DNA of 64,000 nt, taken from assembly GCA_963556255.1 (NCBI GenBank), contig OY744606.1, positions 69,729,670-69,793,669 of the forward strand, in the 5' to 3' direction. Shown here piece after piece: positions 12,248 through 23,018 of the stretch; position 1 is the first letter of the stretch; the number at the start of each line of letters is the position of its first letter. Source of the stretch: Allolobophora icterica. Taxonomy: Eukaryota; Annelida; Clitellata; Crassiclitellata; Lumbricidae. A model generated the notes under the pieces. That model worked only from the letters and a program-made list of their open reading frames with translations. It did not search any database and was not told where the DNA came from. The translations under genes were made by a program, and so were the position numbers.

Positions 12248-13670
12248 ATTTCCAACCACAATCAGTTTAACCGGACCCCATACCCACTTTTCCACAGATA
12301 ACTTTAGAACAGCTATGAAATTGTAAAAATGGTTTCAGGACATAATAAAGCCATCAATTTGGCTTTGTATGATATATTTTACGTGATTACTATCCCACCC
12401 TGTACCCCACAATCATAGCATATACCAAGGACACCGCAAGGTTTGCGACTGATGGTCATACTGGCATATGGTTTATCAGCCCAGAAATAAATTGGTCAGA
12501 GCATGTTATTAGGCATTGTTGGACGATGAATTCAACGCTGAGTGTAATACAGTTTGATCTGCAGGAGTGTCTGCTGCCTATTCGAGGTTATACAGGCCAA
12601 AGCTACAGCCGTACAATTGAATACCTGTGAAAAGTCCCGAAATTGCAAAACACTACAAACGAGTATTAAAGTTCAAATAAAGTTTCACCAGGTGACGCTA
12701 CTGTGAAATATACATCAGTCGATTGCCAATTTTATTTGGATTATAACAAGCCAAATCCCGTTACAATATTCCAATCCCTTCTCTAGATATAACAATGAAA
12801 ACACTGGTCCCCTTTGGGCATTTGTGTACCAAAAAATACCACTCGAGGGTTAAATCAGTAGGGATGAAAGTGGACTGAGGCTTACTGGTTCTTTTTCTTT
12901 TCGTTTTTCAGTTAGGGTAGTGCAAACATCTACCAATAATAAATAATAGCAACACTATTATTAATTTTAAAGCAATTGCTTGAGAAGATAACAGCAGTGA
13001 TATTCAACTATCAAATATAGACATATTATTTCAGAGTGAATTAGATGAGCAGGTTAGCTTCTGTTGCTAAATGTCAATTGAAATTACTTTTATTTTGTGT
13101 ACATAGCAATATGTCCAGTCTTACTGGTCAATCTGACAACAGAGATACTGATGGACAAAGTGCGCCCAACCCAGAAACTGTGTATGTCGGCCTTTCCAAA
13201 GTCATATTTAATAAAATAGCCTTTAATTTTATGGTAAGATACATATAACAAGTATCTTAACTCTTCCACTTTCCTAAAGCCACCAGAATGAACAAATTTC
13301 AGGTTAAAAGTGGGCAGAGGCATTTATTTTCCTACTTGTGCTGGTGTCAAATTTTGCTAGTTGGGATCAGAAGCAATAATGTGACAGCAGTGTGTCCAAG
13401 AGTATTTCACTGCATTCAGTCAGCAGGTTCTCGTCTTAGACCAATGGATGACCAATGGATGACACTTTCAAATGAACTGTTATGTTATTGATCGTATATT
13501 GACTTGTACATGTATTGGAATTATTTGAGTTATTTGTATATAAGTGTATTAGTTTCTGGTGTGTGATGACAGCATAAACCATATAATTAGATGAAATAGT
13601 TAATAACAAAGTGTGGCTTCTGTCAAAGTAAACCTGGTTTTAAATTAGTGTATTGATTTAGTGTGAGTGT

Positions 13671-13745
13671 GCATTGGTTTAGTGGTTTACTTGGTATGAT
13701 TGTCGAACCAGAGGTGGCTTCAAATCCCTGTTGAGGCAGAAGTAT
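13671..13745 (+). mobile_element. tRNA-derived SINE-like fragment
   Basis: TGGTTTAGTGG (13675-13685) matches the polymerase III A box. GGCTTCAAATCC (13716-13727) matches the B box consensus, with normal spacing of about 40 bases. The flanks do not form a full cloverleaf, so this is a SINE head or tRNA pseudogene rather than a functional tRNA. Confidence 0.5.
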
Positions 13746-14072
13746 ATTTAAGGTTCTGTCCTGCTTGCTACTCAGTAGTACCTCTAGTGAAATCTGCCTT
13801 AATATGATTACATTAACCATACGCTGTCAGTGAGGTCTATGTCGAGGAAGTGGACTGAAATGGAGTTGCTAAAATTGCTTGCCTATAGCTACTGTTAACT
13901 GAGCTACTGTTGGGTAAACTTAAATGAGCTACCATTTGGGGTTCGCGTATTTGAGCTACCATTCTTGGTTAACTTAATGGAACTACCATTTTGGGTTGAC
14001 TTAACTGAAATGTCATTTTTGGTTGGCTTAAGTGACTGCTGTACTTCATAATAATTTGATTTCCTTATTTAG

Positions 14073-14127
14073 GCCAACTCGGTCTAACACAAGTCAACCC
14101 AATTCATTGATTGTTAGTCCAAAACAG
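14073..14127 (+). CDS. ERCC1: ERCC1 exon, start of central domain
   Basis: Acceptor TTATTTAG, donor GTCAGT. It encodes [18 protein letters not shown]. Human ERCC1 has NSIIVSPRQ at the same place, just before RGNP. Confidence 0.85.
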
Positions 14128-17100
14128 GTCAGTCAACTTCTTAGCAAGTTTTAGATTCGTCAGAGATATCTATACCAGTGTAATTTTTACAACTTTTGTG
14201 ATGCAGTTTGAAATCATGTAACTTATGAGGTGTAATTTGTAGGTATATGTATTGAACTTTTTATTTAGAGCATTTTTTTAACAGTTTGTAGAAGGTGCTA
14301 AAAATTGACTGTCTACGCCATTCTACGGGATATAAATAGCTGAAGTGGATAATTTATTGGTGTCTTGCAATTGCCTCTTCATCAGTATGTGTTTTGTTTA
14401 CAAATTTGAAGAGGGGAAATCCAATTCTCAAATTCGTTCGAAGTGTACCATGGGAGTTTGGAGACATTGTTCCTGATTATCAGCTTGGGGTATCTTCTTG
14501 TGCCTTGTATTTGAGGTAAGCACTTTCCACTAAACACTTCCATGACAGGTAAAACTTCTGGCTGATTTATTTTTATATTTCAGTCGCCTCTTGACATGCA
14601 AAAGTCAATAAATAAATCGAAGGGATCGGATAAACCAAATTTTTTTTCAATTACAGAATCCGATCTTTGCTCACCTTAATTTCTTGAGTTTTTCATGCAC
14701 AACTAAGCAACAAAGTTTTATACGTGCACCATGACTGTACTTTTGCCTTTTCTGTTACCTATTTGGATGGACCTTTCTCGATGTACACTGGATCCAATTT
14801 GCTCCCGTATCTGTCAGTTAGTTGCAGATTTGATGGCCCACACCTAAGTAGGTTTCATTTTGTAGTATTCACCATATCACCTGGAACAATTTAAATTAGT
14901 GGGTGATTCCATGTCAGTTCAACCAAAGTGATTGACACGACCGACTCAGATTTACTTGAAATTTTGCCCACTTGTTGGGCCACATAAGATATGTATAAAC
15001 CTGCCAAAAAATTTTTTTCGGTCAACTACATTCCGAGATACGGGTCGGCGAACTTTGACCCGACCCGCTCGACCTCGTACCTTTGGACGTCTGTATCTCA
15101 GCGTATATGAGAGCTAGGAAGGTGTTCTTGGTGTCATTATTCAGCTCTTTTGATGAACTATTTGGGCAAATTAATCATGACTGTTTAAAAGTTTTACATC
15201 GAAGCCATATTCCACAAATTAGCACTTTGACCTTGACCTTGACCTTTTTGCAACTTTTTTAAAATCTGAAAAAATTCACACTTATACATTGAAGTGTCTT
15301 GAACATCCTCAGAAAAAATCAGAATGGGATCTCTAACGGTTTTTTTTCTATAATTTTTTTGTGTATACAGTTACATGCAAACTTCAATATCGCTGTCTCC
15401 TTAAATTGATATCAAACATGTTCAACTTGCTACTTTTGTCTATAGTTCATTCTAGTAATTTTGAAGTGTCTTGAACATCTCAGAAGACATCAGAATGGGA
15501 TCTCTAATAGTTTTTTTTACTACAAAACTTAGTCTAGATGGAGGTATATGCCAATTTGTAGGAAATCTGTTTTCTGCCAACACTGCTTGACACATAACAT
15601 ATAAATTTCTAAGTCTTAAGGCAATATAGTTTATGAACTATACTCTTGAATAAGTAGAAGAATAGAAGGAAAGATATATGAATAAAAAAGAACAAGGATT
15701 AAGATCACATGTATTCATTTATAACTGGTGCTCCTTCAAGATATGTACTCTTTGCTATGTATATGTCCAATGCTCTTAATCAATGTTCTTTTGTTCACAC
15801 ATAGTTTTAAGTTACTCTTAGGAATTTAGGGTGTACAATTTAACAACTTTTATTAGTTCTCAGGAGGGTAGCTTTCTAATTTAACCATAAAAAATTTTCC
15901 AAGCTGGTAGCAGTTAATCAGAGAAAAGATGTCTGAAGGTAAGCTACAGGACTTCATACATCTTTTCTCTGATAAACTGCTACCAACTTGGAAATTTTGA
16001 AGTTGTACACAAAGAAATATATGTTATGTTTTCAAGCAGTGTTGGTAGAAAACAGATTTCCTACAGATTGGCATATACCTCCATCTAGACTAAGTTTTGT
16101 AGTAAACAAACTACGGTATTAGAGATCCCATTCTGATGTCTTTTGAATTTCAAGAACTAATTGAAAATTTTCATCAGAAATGTAGGCAAATGACACAAAC
16201 AGCACCACTTTCTTAACAACATTTGTCTTATCCATGCTTTTCCAAATCAATTTAACAACAATTATCACAGTTCTCAGGAGGCAGCTTTCTAATTTTACCA
16301 TAAAAAATTTCTAAGTTGGTAGCAGTTTATCAGAGAAAAGATCTCTGAAGGTAAGCTACAGGACTTCAGACATCTTTTCTCTGATTAACTGCTACCAACT
16401 TGGAAATTTTGAAGTTGTACACAAAGAAATTCCTAAGAATAACGTAAAACTATGTGTGAACAAAAGAACATGTATTAAGAGCATTGGACATATATATATA
16501 TAGCAAAGAGTACATATCGTGAAGGAGCACTAGTTATACATTTTCTGAATTTATGAATACATGTGATCTTAATCCATGTTTTTTTTATTCATATATATCT
16601 TTCCTTCTATTCTTCTACTTATTCAAGAGTATAGTTCATAAACTATATTGTCTTTAGACTTAGAAATTTATATGTTATGTGTCAAGCAGTGTTGGTAGAA
16701 AACAGATTTCCTACAAATTGGCATATACCTCCATCTAGACTAAGTTTTGTAGTAAAAAAACTATTAGAGATCCCATTCTGATGTCTTCTGAGATGTTCAG
16801 ACACTTCAAAATTACTAGAATGAACTATAGACAAAAGTAGCAAGTTGAACATGTTCGATATCAATTTAAGGAGACAGCGATATTGAAGTTTGCATGTAAC
16901 TGTATAAAAAAAAATTATAGAAAAAAAACCGTTAGAGATCCCATTCTGATTTTTTCTGAGGATGTTCAAGACACTTCAACGTATAAGTGTGAATTTTTTC
17001 AGATTTAAAAAAGTTGCAAAAAGGTCAAGGTCAAGGTTAAAGTGCTAATTTGTGGAATATGGTTTCGATGTTAAACTTTTAAACAGTCATGATTAATTTG

Positions 17101-20100
17101 CCCAAATAGTTCATCAAAAGAGCTGAATAATGACACCAAGAACACCTTCCTAGCTCTCATATAAGCTGAGATACAGACGTCCAAAGGTACGAGGTCGACC
17201 GGGTCGGGTCAAAGTTCGCCGACCCGTATCTCGGAATGTAGTTGACCGAAAAAAATTTTTTTGCAGGTTTATACATATCTTATGTGGCCCAACAAGTGGG
17301 CAAAATTTCAAGTAAATCTGAGTCGGTCGTGTCAATTTCAGTTCCAAATTTGGTTGATTTGACACGGAATCACCCTAGTGTTAAACTTAACACACTACTT
17401 TGCCAGTGTTAACAGGAATTAATCTTTAGCACTCTGGGTAGTACAAAGGAGACTGATTTTATTTATTTTGAGATTTAAAATTTAATCGTGTGGCAACCAC
17501 TTACTGGTAAACGAGTACTGTGTAGTCTTGTTTTGGTAAGTTTTAGATATAAGTGAATCTTACTTTGTGTTGGGCTTACGTGATGTGGTACATGATTTTA
17601 CAGTTGTTTTTTTAAATCTTGTTTTAGTCTGAGATATCATAATCTGAATCCAAATTACATCCATGAACGTCTCAAACAGCTGGCAAATAGTTACCACCTC
17701 AGAGTAATTTTAGTTCAAGTTGATGTGGTAAGAATTCTTTTCTTTCATTTTTTTAACTCTTGGTGATACAATGCAGACCCATTAATGTGCCGTAATTTTG
17801 AGCCAAAATCACGATGATAACATGTTAGTGGACACTGCAGTGAGAAGATCACATTGAAACACAGTAGTGTATGATTTACTGAGGTTGTGCAATCCACTGG
17901 TGAGGCCACAGTGGGAATATTATTGATTTAGTTATGGAATCCATAACTGAAACATGGTTTAGAACACTTGAAGAAAGTGCAAAGAAGAGCCACCAAATTG
18001 ACTCAATGTTACAAAAATCCGCACAATGAAGAAAGGTTGAACATTGGAAAGGAGGAGCAAATGAGACTTAATTGAGGCTTATGAGAGTCTCACTGGAAGG
18101 AAGCAGTGCAGTGGGAGAGGTTCTTTGAATTAGTGTGAAAGAGATGACTGTAGGCCACAGGTATAAAATTATGCTATTTAAGAAACTGCAAGAAACATGA
18201 GGACAGAAATTCTTCAATCCAGGAGTTGTTGACTTGTGGAATTGTTTGGATGATAGTAAGTACTGTCTCACAGCTTTTAACAGGAAGGCAGATGGCTATT
18301 AAGCATTCCAGGTTAACTTGTAACGATTCTAACATAGATTGCATATCTTCTGAACTACCTAAAACCTCTTGTTATGTTATGTGCCATCACTTGATGCCTT
18401 TTGCATTGTCATAATGGATCTATAATGGAAAATTGTGACAGATGAGAATATTAGGATGATGATGTTGGCTGGCTATTATGAGTGAAATTGATGTTGATAA
18501 TGATATATATACTGACAATAAAGATGACGATGATGACAATGATGGTTGAGATGATGATGAACATGACTGATTGTGATTGACAATGATGCTGTATTTTGTA
18601 CAGAAAGATCCTTACCATGCACTGAAAGAACTAGCAAAGATGTGCATCCTGGCTGACTGTACGCTGATGTTAGCATTTACGTAGGTACATTCTGCTCGTA
18701 TTCAAATCTCTTGCCCTTAGTTATGTAGCTTGGATCTGGTCTAAGACTCTGTTCTCTGCTCTGGCTGGATCAGAATTTCTTGGACTTGGCTATTGAAATT
18801 TTAGAATGACTTTCACTGTAGGTGGTCTGTCATTTTCATTAAATAATTTTAAAAATATCTGATCTGTTCCTGCAACGCTTTTGTTGTCTACGCTCTTGAT
18901 TTAAATATGGCAGTAAGCTTGACTTGGTATGGCAGAAAGCTTGGTTTAGGTTGACCAATTCTATGGATGCTGGTGAAGAAGGCTAGAATATTGCAGTTAC
19001 TAAGATGACTTGATATTAATTTTTGTCATGCGTTGACTATCATATCATCCAATTATTGATGTGTAATTGTTATTATTGTAGTCATGAAGAAGCAGGACGG
19101 CATTTGGAGACATACAAAGCATTTGAAAATAAGCCAGCAGACCTGATTATGGAAAAAACTGAAACAAACTACCTTGCACGGGTATTGCAATTTTGATACA
19201 AAGTAACCTTGTACAGCTTTGGTTACCTACGAATCTTGAGAGGCATGCTGTTAGAATCGTGGCACATGCATACTCCAGTAAAACTTAGGATTATGAAGTT
19301 CCATGGTTCACAGCACATTATTAAATTTAGTTTTGTTTTGCTCTGCAATTGAATGATAATGTCTGGCACTGCCTGCAAGTGAGTCTGCTGTGTGCATTAC
19401 TTAGTTTCATGTGTTAAGATGGTAGCACTTGGAGGTCACCTTGTCACCTTGTGCTGTCAGCTCGTGGAGCTCTAGCGATCGTCATTGTGAGCACTCTCCA
19501 TTGTTTCCTATTCGATGACAAGTCCCGTAATTCCGCCAAATTCATACCAGTTACATCTTGTATCTCATCCATCCATCTCCTCCTTGGGCGACCCCGTCTT
19601 CTCCTCCCCTCACCACACGCCAGCATCATTTCCTTCTCCAGACCATCAGATCGCATAACATGTCCAAAGAACCTTAGCTTCATTCTTGTCGCAGTTTGTT
19701 GTAACGACTCTTCATTCTCAACTCCAATCTCCTCTCGTATTGATTCATTCGTTCTTTTCTCAGTCCAAGATATTCTCAGCATCTTCCTCCATATCCACAT
19801 TTCACAAGCGTTAACCTTATTCTCCATGTTCTTTGTCATTGTCCACGTCTCGCAACCGTACAGTACCGTGGGAAAGATTAGTGCTCTCACGAGCCTTTTT
19901 TTTGTTTCTATGCTCACATGTTTGTCTTTCCATATCTTTTCCAGTCCGGTCATTGCAGCTTTCCCTATAGCAATCCTTCGTTTTATTTCTGGATCACACT
20001 TTCCATCCTTTCCAACCAGTGATCCTAGGAATGTGAAGCTTTCTACCACCTCTATTTCCTCCCCGTCTATCTCAAAACTATCCCAATCTGCTGTTGTCAT

Positions 20101-22853
20101 GACCTTTGTCTTCTTTATGTTGAAGTATAAACCAGCTTTTTCACTTTCTCTCCTCACCCTTCTTATCAGTTCTGCCAGATCCTCTTTTCTTTTTGCCATT
20201 AATGTTGTGTCATCCGCGTATCTAAGGTTATTCAGTGTCTTTCCAGGGATTTTTACTCCCTCAACTGCCCCCTCCAGTTCCGCCTTTCTCATTATTCTTT
20301 CAGCATATAGATTAAACAGGAATGGAGACAAGATGCATCCCTGCCTCACCCCTTTCTTGATTCTGAAATTGTCAGTGTCTCCGTATTCTGTTCTTATAAT
20401 CTGGTCTTCATATAAACCCTTTAGTAACATTATCAGGTGTTTCGGAATTCCCATTTCAAACAGGGTTTTCCACATTAAATCATGGTTAATGCAGTCGAAT
20501 GCCTTGCTATAGTCAATGAAACAGATGTGAACCTCCTGTCCATACTCCCTTTGTCGCTCCATTATCCACCTCATGTTGGCTATATGGTCTCGAGTTCCGC
20601 GAGATTTCCAGAACCCTGCCTGGTTCACCGGAAGTTCTCTTTCAATTGTGCCTTCCATTCTTTTGTGAATTATTTTCAGTAATATTTTACTAGTGTGTGA
20701 TATCATTGCTATCGTCCTATAATTTTCACACTCCCTTGCATCTCCTTTCTTGAATATAGGTATAAAGATCGACTTCTTCCAGTCTTCCGGCACTTGGAGG
20801 TACTCTGCATAAATTGGGCAGAGAAGCACCATTGAGCAAGTTGGTACTTAGTAGCAATTTGAGGTACTCTGCATAAATTTGGCAGAGAGGCACTAATAGG
20901 CAAGTTGGTACTTGGTGTCACTTGAAGGCAGGGCTGTAGTGGTAAAATTTGAGGTGAGTATACGCTACCGGTGACCAGAGGCGTAAAAAAAATTTGAAGA
21001 CCTGTTTTTAGGAATTCGTTTAAGAAAAATTTCAGACTTTTCACAAATTCCCTTCTAATTTTCTGACTTTTTACGATTTCGTCTCTGAAAAAGTTGATGA
21101 CCTTTTTTTTTTAGTCATTCGCCCTAAAAACCTGTCAAAACCTCTTCTTTTTCCTCCAAATTTCATTACTCAGGTCTCTACAGAGGTAAGTATACGCTGT
21201 ATACCCGCGTATACCCTCGTCTAGAGCGCTGAGTATACGCTCTCAAATTTCGCTAGAGGTGAGTATACGCTGTATACCCTCGACTACAGCCCTGCTTGAA
21301 GGTACTCTGCATAAATTGGCTTTTTCATATCTTCATTTCCAGTGCTTAAGTCAAACTTGTGTTATTTGGCAACAGACTTTTGTTGTTGGATGGAGTTGAT
21401 GCAGTGCAGCTTTACTTATGACTTGGCTAGGCTTTGTTTGATAATTTGGCCCTTAAGGGTTTAACAATGTTACATTAGGTTCCCAGTCGCTTTTTATATG
21501 CTCTTGTTGTTAAAGTGCTGGCACCATTGATATCAGTCAATTAGCTATTGCCTCTGCAATGTTTTGAAAGCAGTTTAATGATTTTCTATGAATTTTTTAA
21601 TGTATGGCACAGTAATTGTGGGTTTGTTTAATTATGGTTTTATGATAAGAACTATTGTTTATTCTCAGTTGACTGATTTTGCATAATTCTTTTTATTGGT
21701 TTTATATTTTATTTCATGTTAAATGAAGGTTACAGAAGCTTTGACATCCGTTAATAGAGTAAACAAAACCGATTCGACAACGCTTCTGTCGACATTCCTG
21801 GTGGGTACAACTGCAAATTATTAATTAAATTATTTTTTAAAACTCTGATCATTCTTCTGGGTTTAAGGCAAAGTTGAACCTTTCTGTCGCCAGAGGCTTT
21901 ATAAGCAATTGTTTTAAGATTTACCTAAGGTTCCCACACAATGCCTGTCTGCGGGAAATCTTGAATCTGCACATTGTTACAATTAAGTGATCATTTGCAA
22001 CTTTGATGACAAATAATGAACATAGACGTCGACAAGCCATCATACTGTTTAAAGTTACAGCAAGTTTTCAGTAACATAGCAAGTTTAAAATAAAACTAAT
22101 TTTCAAAGTCACTTGTTTAGATTGCATGTATTTGGTGCTGTGTACTCCTAAGCTTATTAAAGTGGTTAAGTCTATTTAATGCAGTCATGCGCTTGCCAAT
22201 TTAGGCAACTTGGACTTGAAAAAGTATAATGGCTTAATAGTGAACTTGGGTACAAGATGACATTAACGTCAGGTTGGTGTTCCTCACTAACTGTGACAAC
22301 AGTTTAGAATACCTGCATGGTAATATTTCGTTTTCCCCATAGACTGATGCCTTGAATGTTGTTACAGTGATGCTGTAGATATTCTTACATAATTATTGTA
22401 GTCGTTTGACAAAATAGTCAGTGCAAGTGAAGATGACTTGTCACTTTGCCCTGGTCTCGGACCACAAAAGGTCAGTTCTTCAGCAAAATGGTACTATTTT
22501 AACTCGTATTTTAAATATTATAACAAAATTCTTACTAATGTAAATGTGAAATTGACTGCTGGAAGATCATCATTTCACCTTGAGCAGCTTTGTTCTCATT
22601 TTATTCCTCAGTGAATAAATTTAAAATAAAGTGAAATATTCTCAGTAATTTATTTTTTCTTTCTGTCATTAAAGAGACTTTATTATGATGAACTTTTTAG
22701 TATCTGCATAAATTCTGAAAAATATAATTTGATTTATAGGCTAGTCGACTGCACAAAACATTTCACCAACCATTCGTAAAGGAAGTTAAGAAACCGGATC
22801 AGAGAAATGCGAGTAAACCAGCCAGTTCTGTCAACACGGAAGTCTCAAAATAG
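14073..22853 (+). CDS. ERCC1: ERCC1, DNA excision repair endonuclease subunit (5' exon missing)
   Basis: ERCC1 is the non-catalytic partner of XPF (ERCC4). The heterodimer cuts 5' of lesions in nucleotide excision repair and acts in crosslink repair, in the nucleus. Eight exons join in frame at GT-AG sites: 14073-14127, 14412-14515, 17628-17727, 18604-18680, 19082-19181, 21729-21800, 22402-22470 and 22740-22853. They give 229 residues plus stop. The order matches human ERCC1: [25 protein letters not shown], the central nuclease-like domain with [15 protein letters not shown], and [22 protein letters not shown]-terminal tandem helix-hairpin-helix domain follows, with [14 protein letters not shown] and [13 protein letters not shown]. 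Positions equivalent to human N110, Y145 and Y152, the XPA-binding pocket, are conserved. After the Phe equivalent to human F293 the protein runs 25 more residues instead of 4. The N-terminal exon before NSLIV was not found. Confidence 0.95.
14412..14515 (+). CDS. ERCC1: ERCC1 exon with RGNP and VPWEFGD
   Basis: The exon starts after TTTGAAG and ends at GTAAGC. It encodes [18 protein letters not shown] and then the IVPDYQLG region. The Asn of RGNP corresponds to an XPA-contact residue in human ERCC1. Confidence 0.93.
14901..17375. mobile_element. 2.5 kb long-terminal-inverted-repeat (foldback) element in an ERCC1 intron
   Basis: The ends GGGTGATTCC and GGAATCACCC are inverted copies and are directly flanked by the same 4 bases, TAGT (14897-14900 and 17376-17379), a likely target-site duplication. 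The arms are about 920-945 bp each (14901 to about 15825; about 16430 to 17375) and highly similar. The roughly 600 bp centre holds two further palindromes (near 15885-15990 and 16300-16415) built on GGTAGCAGTT and CTGAAGGTAAGCTACAGGAC. No transposase is encoded. The matching open frames in the two arms are a by-product of the inverted repeat. Confidence 0.9.
17628..17727 (+). CDS. ERCC1: ERCC1 exon with [10 protein letters not shown]
   Basis: It follows a 3.1 kb intron that hosts a foldback element. Acceptor GTTTTAG, donor GTAAGA. It encodes [19 protein letters not shown] and a VILVQVDV strand, with both XPA-pocket tyrosines. Confidence 0.95.
18604..18680 (+). CDS. ERCC1: ERCC1 exon, [19 protein letters not shown]
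   Basis: Acceptor TTTTGTACAG, donor GTAGGT. It matches human [19 protein letters not shown] nearly residue for residue. Confidence 0.94.
19082..19181 (+). CDS. ERCC1: ERCC1 exon, end of central domain
   Basis: Acceptor TATTGTAG, donor GTATTG. It encodes [20 protein letters not shown], then LIMEK. Human ERCC1 has [20 protein letters not shown]. Confidence 0.95.
19437..20789 (-). mobile_element. 5'-truncated non-LTR retrotransposon (LINE) with open reverse-transcriptase frame
   Basis: The minus strand encodes an uninterrupted reverse-transcriptase segment: [37 protein letters not shown], the [13 protein letters not shown] block, [10 protein letters not shown] and the catalytic YADD. A C-terminal region with [17 protein letters not shown] and [13 protein letters not shown] follows. 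The upstream endonuclease part is absent. The 12 bp GCACTTGGAGGT is present on both sides (19425-19436 and 20790-20801), a target-site duplication that fixes the insertion boundaries. The open frame continues into flanking host DNA at its start (to 20832), so the first dozen or so residues are not LINE. It lies antisense in an ERCC1 intron. The intact frame suggests a young copy. A clade is not assigned. Confidence 0.93.
20801..21328. repeat. Three-copy 64 bp tandem repeat interrupted by a hAT-type MITE
   Basis: The word TACTCTGCATAAATT starts at 20801, 20865 and 21303. The first spacing is 64 bp. Removing the MITE and one copy of its duplication (374 bp) from the second spacing leaves 64 bp again. 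The unit also contains GGCAGAGA and GCAAGTTGGTACTT. Confidence 0.85.
20929..21294. mobile_element. hAT-type non-autonomous MITE (366 bp) with 8 bp target-site duplication
   Basis: The termini CAGGGCTGTAGT and ACTACAGCCCTG are perfect 12 bp inverted repeats, followed by subterminal GAGTATACGC repeats. The 8 bp CTTGAAGG flanks both sides (20921-20928 and 21295-21302). CAGGG-type ends with 8 bp duplications are typical of the hAT superfamily. No transposase is present. Confidence 0.9.
21729..21800 (+). CDS. ERCC1: ERCC1 exon, first hairpin of HhH domain
   Basis: Exactly 24 codons between AAATGAAG and GTGGGT. It encodes [20 protein letters not shown], then STFL. Human ERCC1 has LTTVKSVNKTDSQTLLTTF. 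Confidence 0.94.
22402..22470 (+). CDS. ERCC1: ERCC1 exon, CPGLGPQK hairpin
   Basis: Exactly 23 codons. It encodes [20 protein letters not shown] and PQK, the second helix-hairpin-helix of the XPF-binding domain. Confidence 0.95.
22740..22853 (+). CDS. ERCC1: ERCC1 last coding exon with C-terminal extension
   Basis: It encodes [18 protein letters not shown] and a polar tail to TEVSK, then TAG. The HQPF motif aligns with human HEPF at the extreme C-terminus. The added tail is Lys/Ser/Asn-rich with no domain. Confidence 0.92.
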   Translation, partial: ASRLHKTFHQPFVKEVKKPDQRNASKPASSVNTEVSK

Positions 22854-22860
22854 CTTGCTA

Positions 22861-22866
22861 AATAAA
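22861..22866 (+). promoter_or_regulatory. Candidate ERCC1 poly(A) signal
   Basis: AATAAA lies only 7 bases after the stop codon, implying a very short 3' UTR if it is used. Use is inferred. Confidence 0.45.
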
Positions 22867-23018
22867 GAAATTTTTCCAGGACTGTCTTGTTGAATTATTT
22901 TAGTTTCACTTGTGAAATTGGATTGTTCTCATCTTCTTTTGATGCCTTCCATGCAATTGTCAGATCACGAAAATTTATCAACTGCTATAACTGGTGAAAG
23001 TACAATATATAGATTGAG

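Larger units (their letters stand above)
11371..14072. other. Non-coding; ERCC1 5' exon(s) expected but not resolved
   Basis: ERCC1 must have at least one coding exon before 14073, because that exon starts with one base completing a codon. A candidate open frame from the ATG at 13111 (MSSLTGQSDN...) ends at a good GTAAGA donor near 13232, but the phase does not fit the next exon and the sequence does not resemble ERCC1. I did not annotate it. The stretch also holds a small inverted-repeat element (12007-12247) and a tRNA-like SINE piece (13671-13745). Confidence 0.5.

Noticed and set aside
13045..13248. Candidate first exon of ERCC1 (frame from 13045/13111 to a GTAAGA donor)
   Set aside because: The donor phase does not match the first recognised ERCC1 exon, and the sequence lacks resemblance to the ERCC1 N-terminus.
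14932..17365. Two nearly identical 60-70 residue frames facing each other, as a possible gene pair
   Set aside because: They lie at mirrored positions in the arms of one inverted-repeat element and have no start, domain or support beyond the repeat itself.
19451..20512. 353-residue plus-strand open frame opposite the LINE
   Set aside because: It is the complement of the reverse-transcriptase coding strand and has no independent support.
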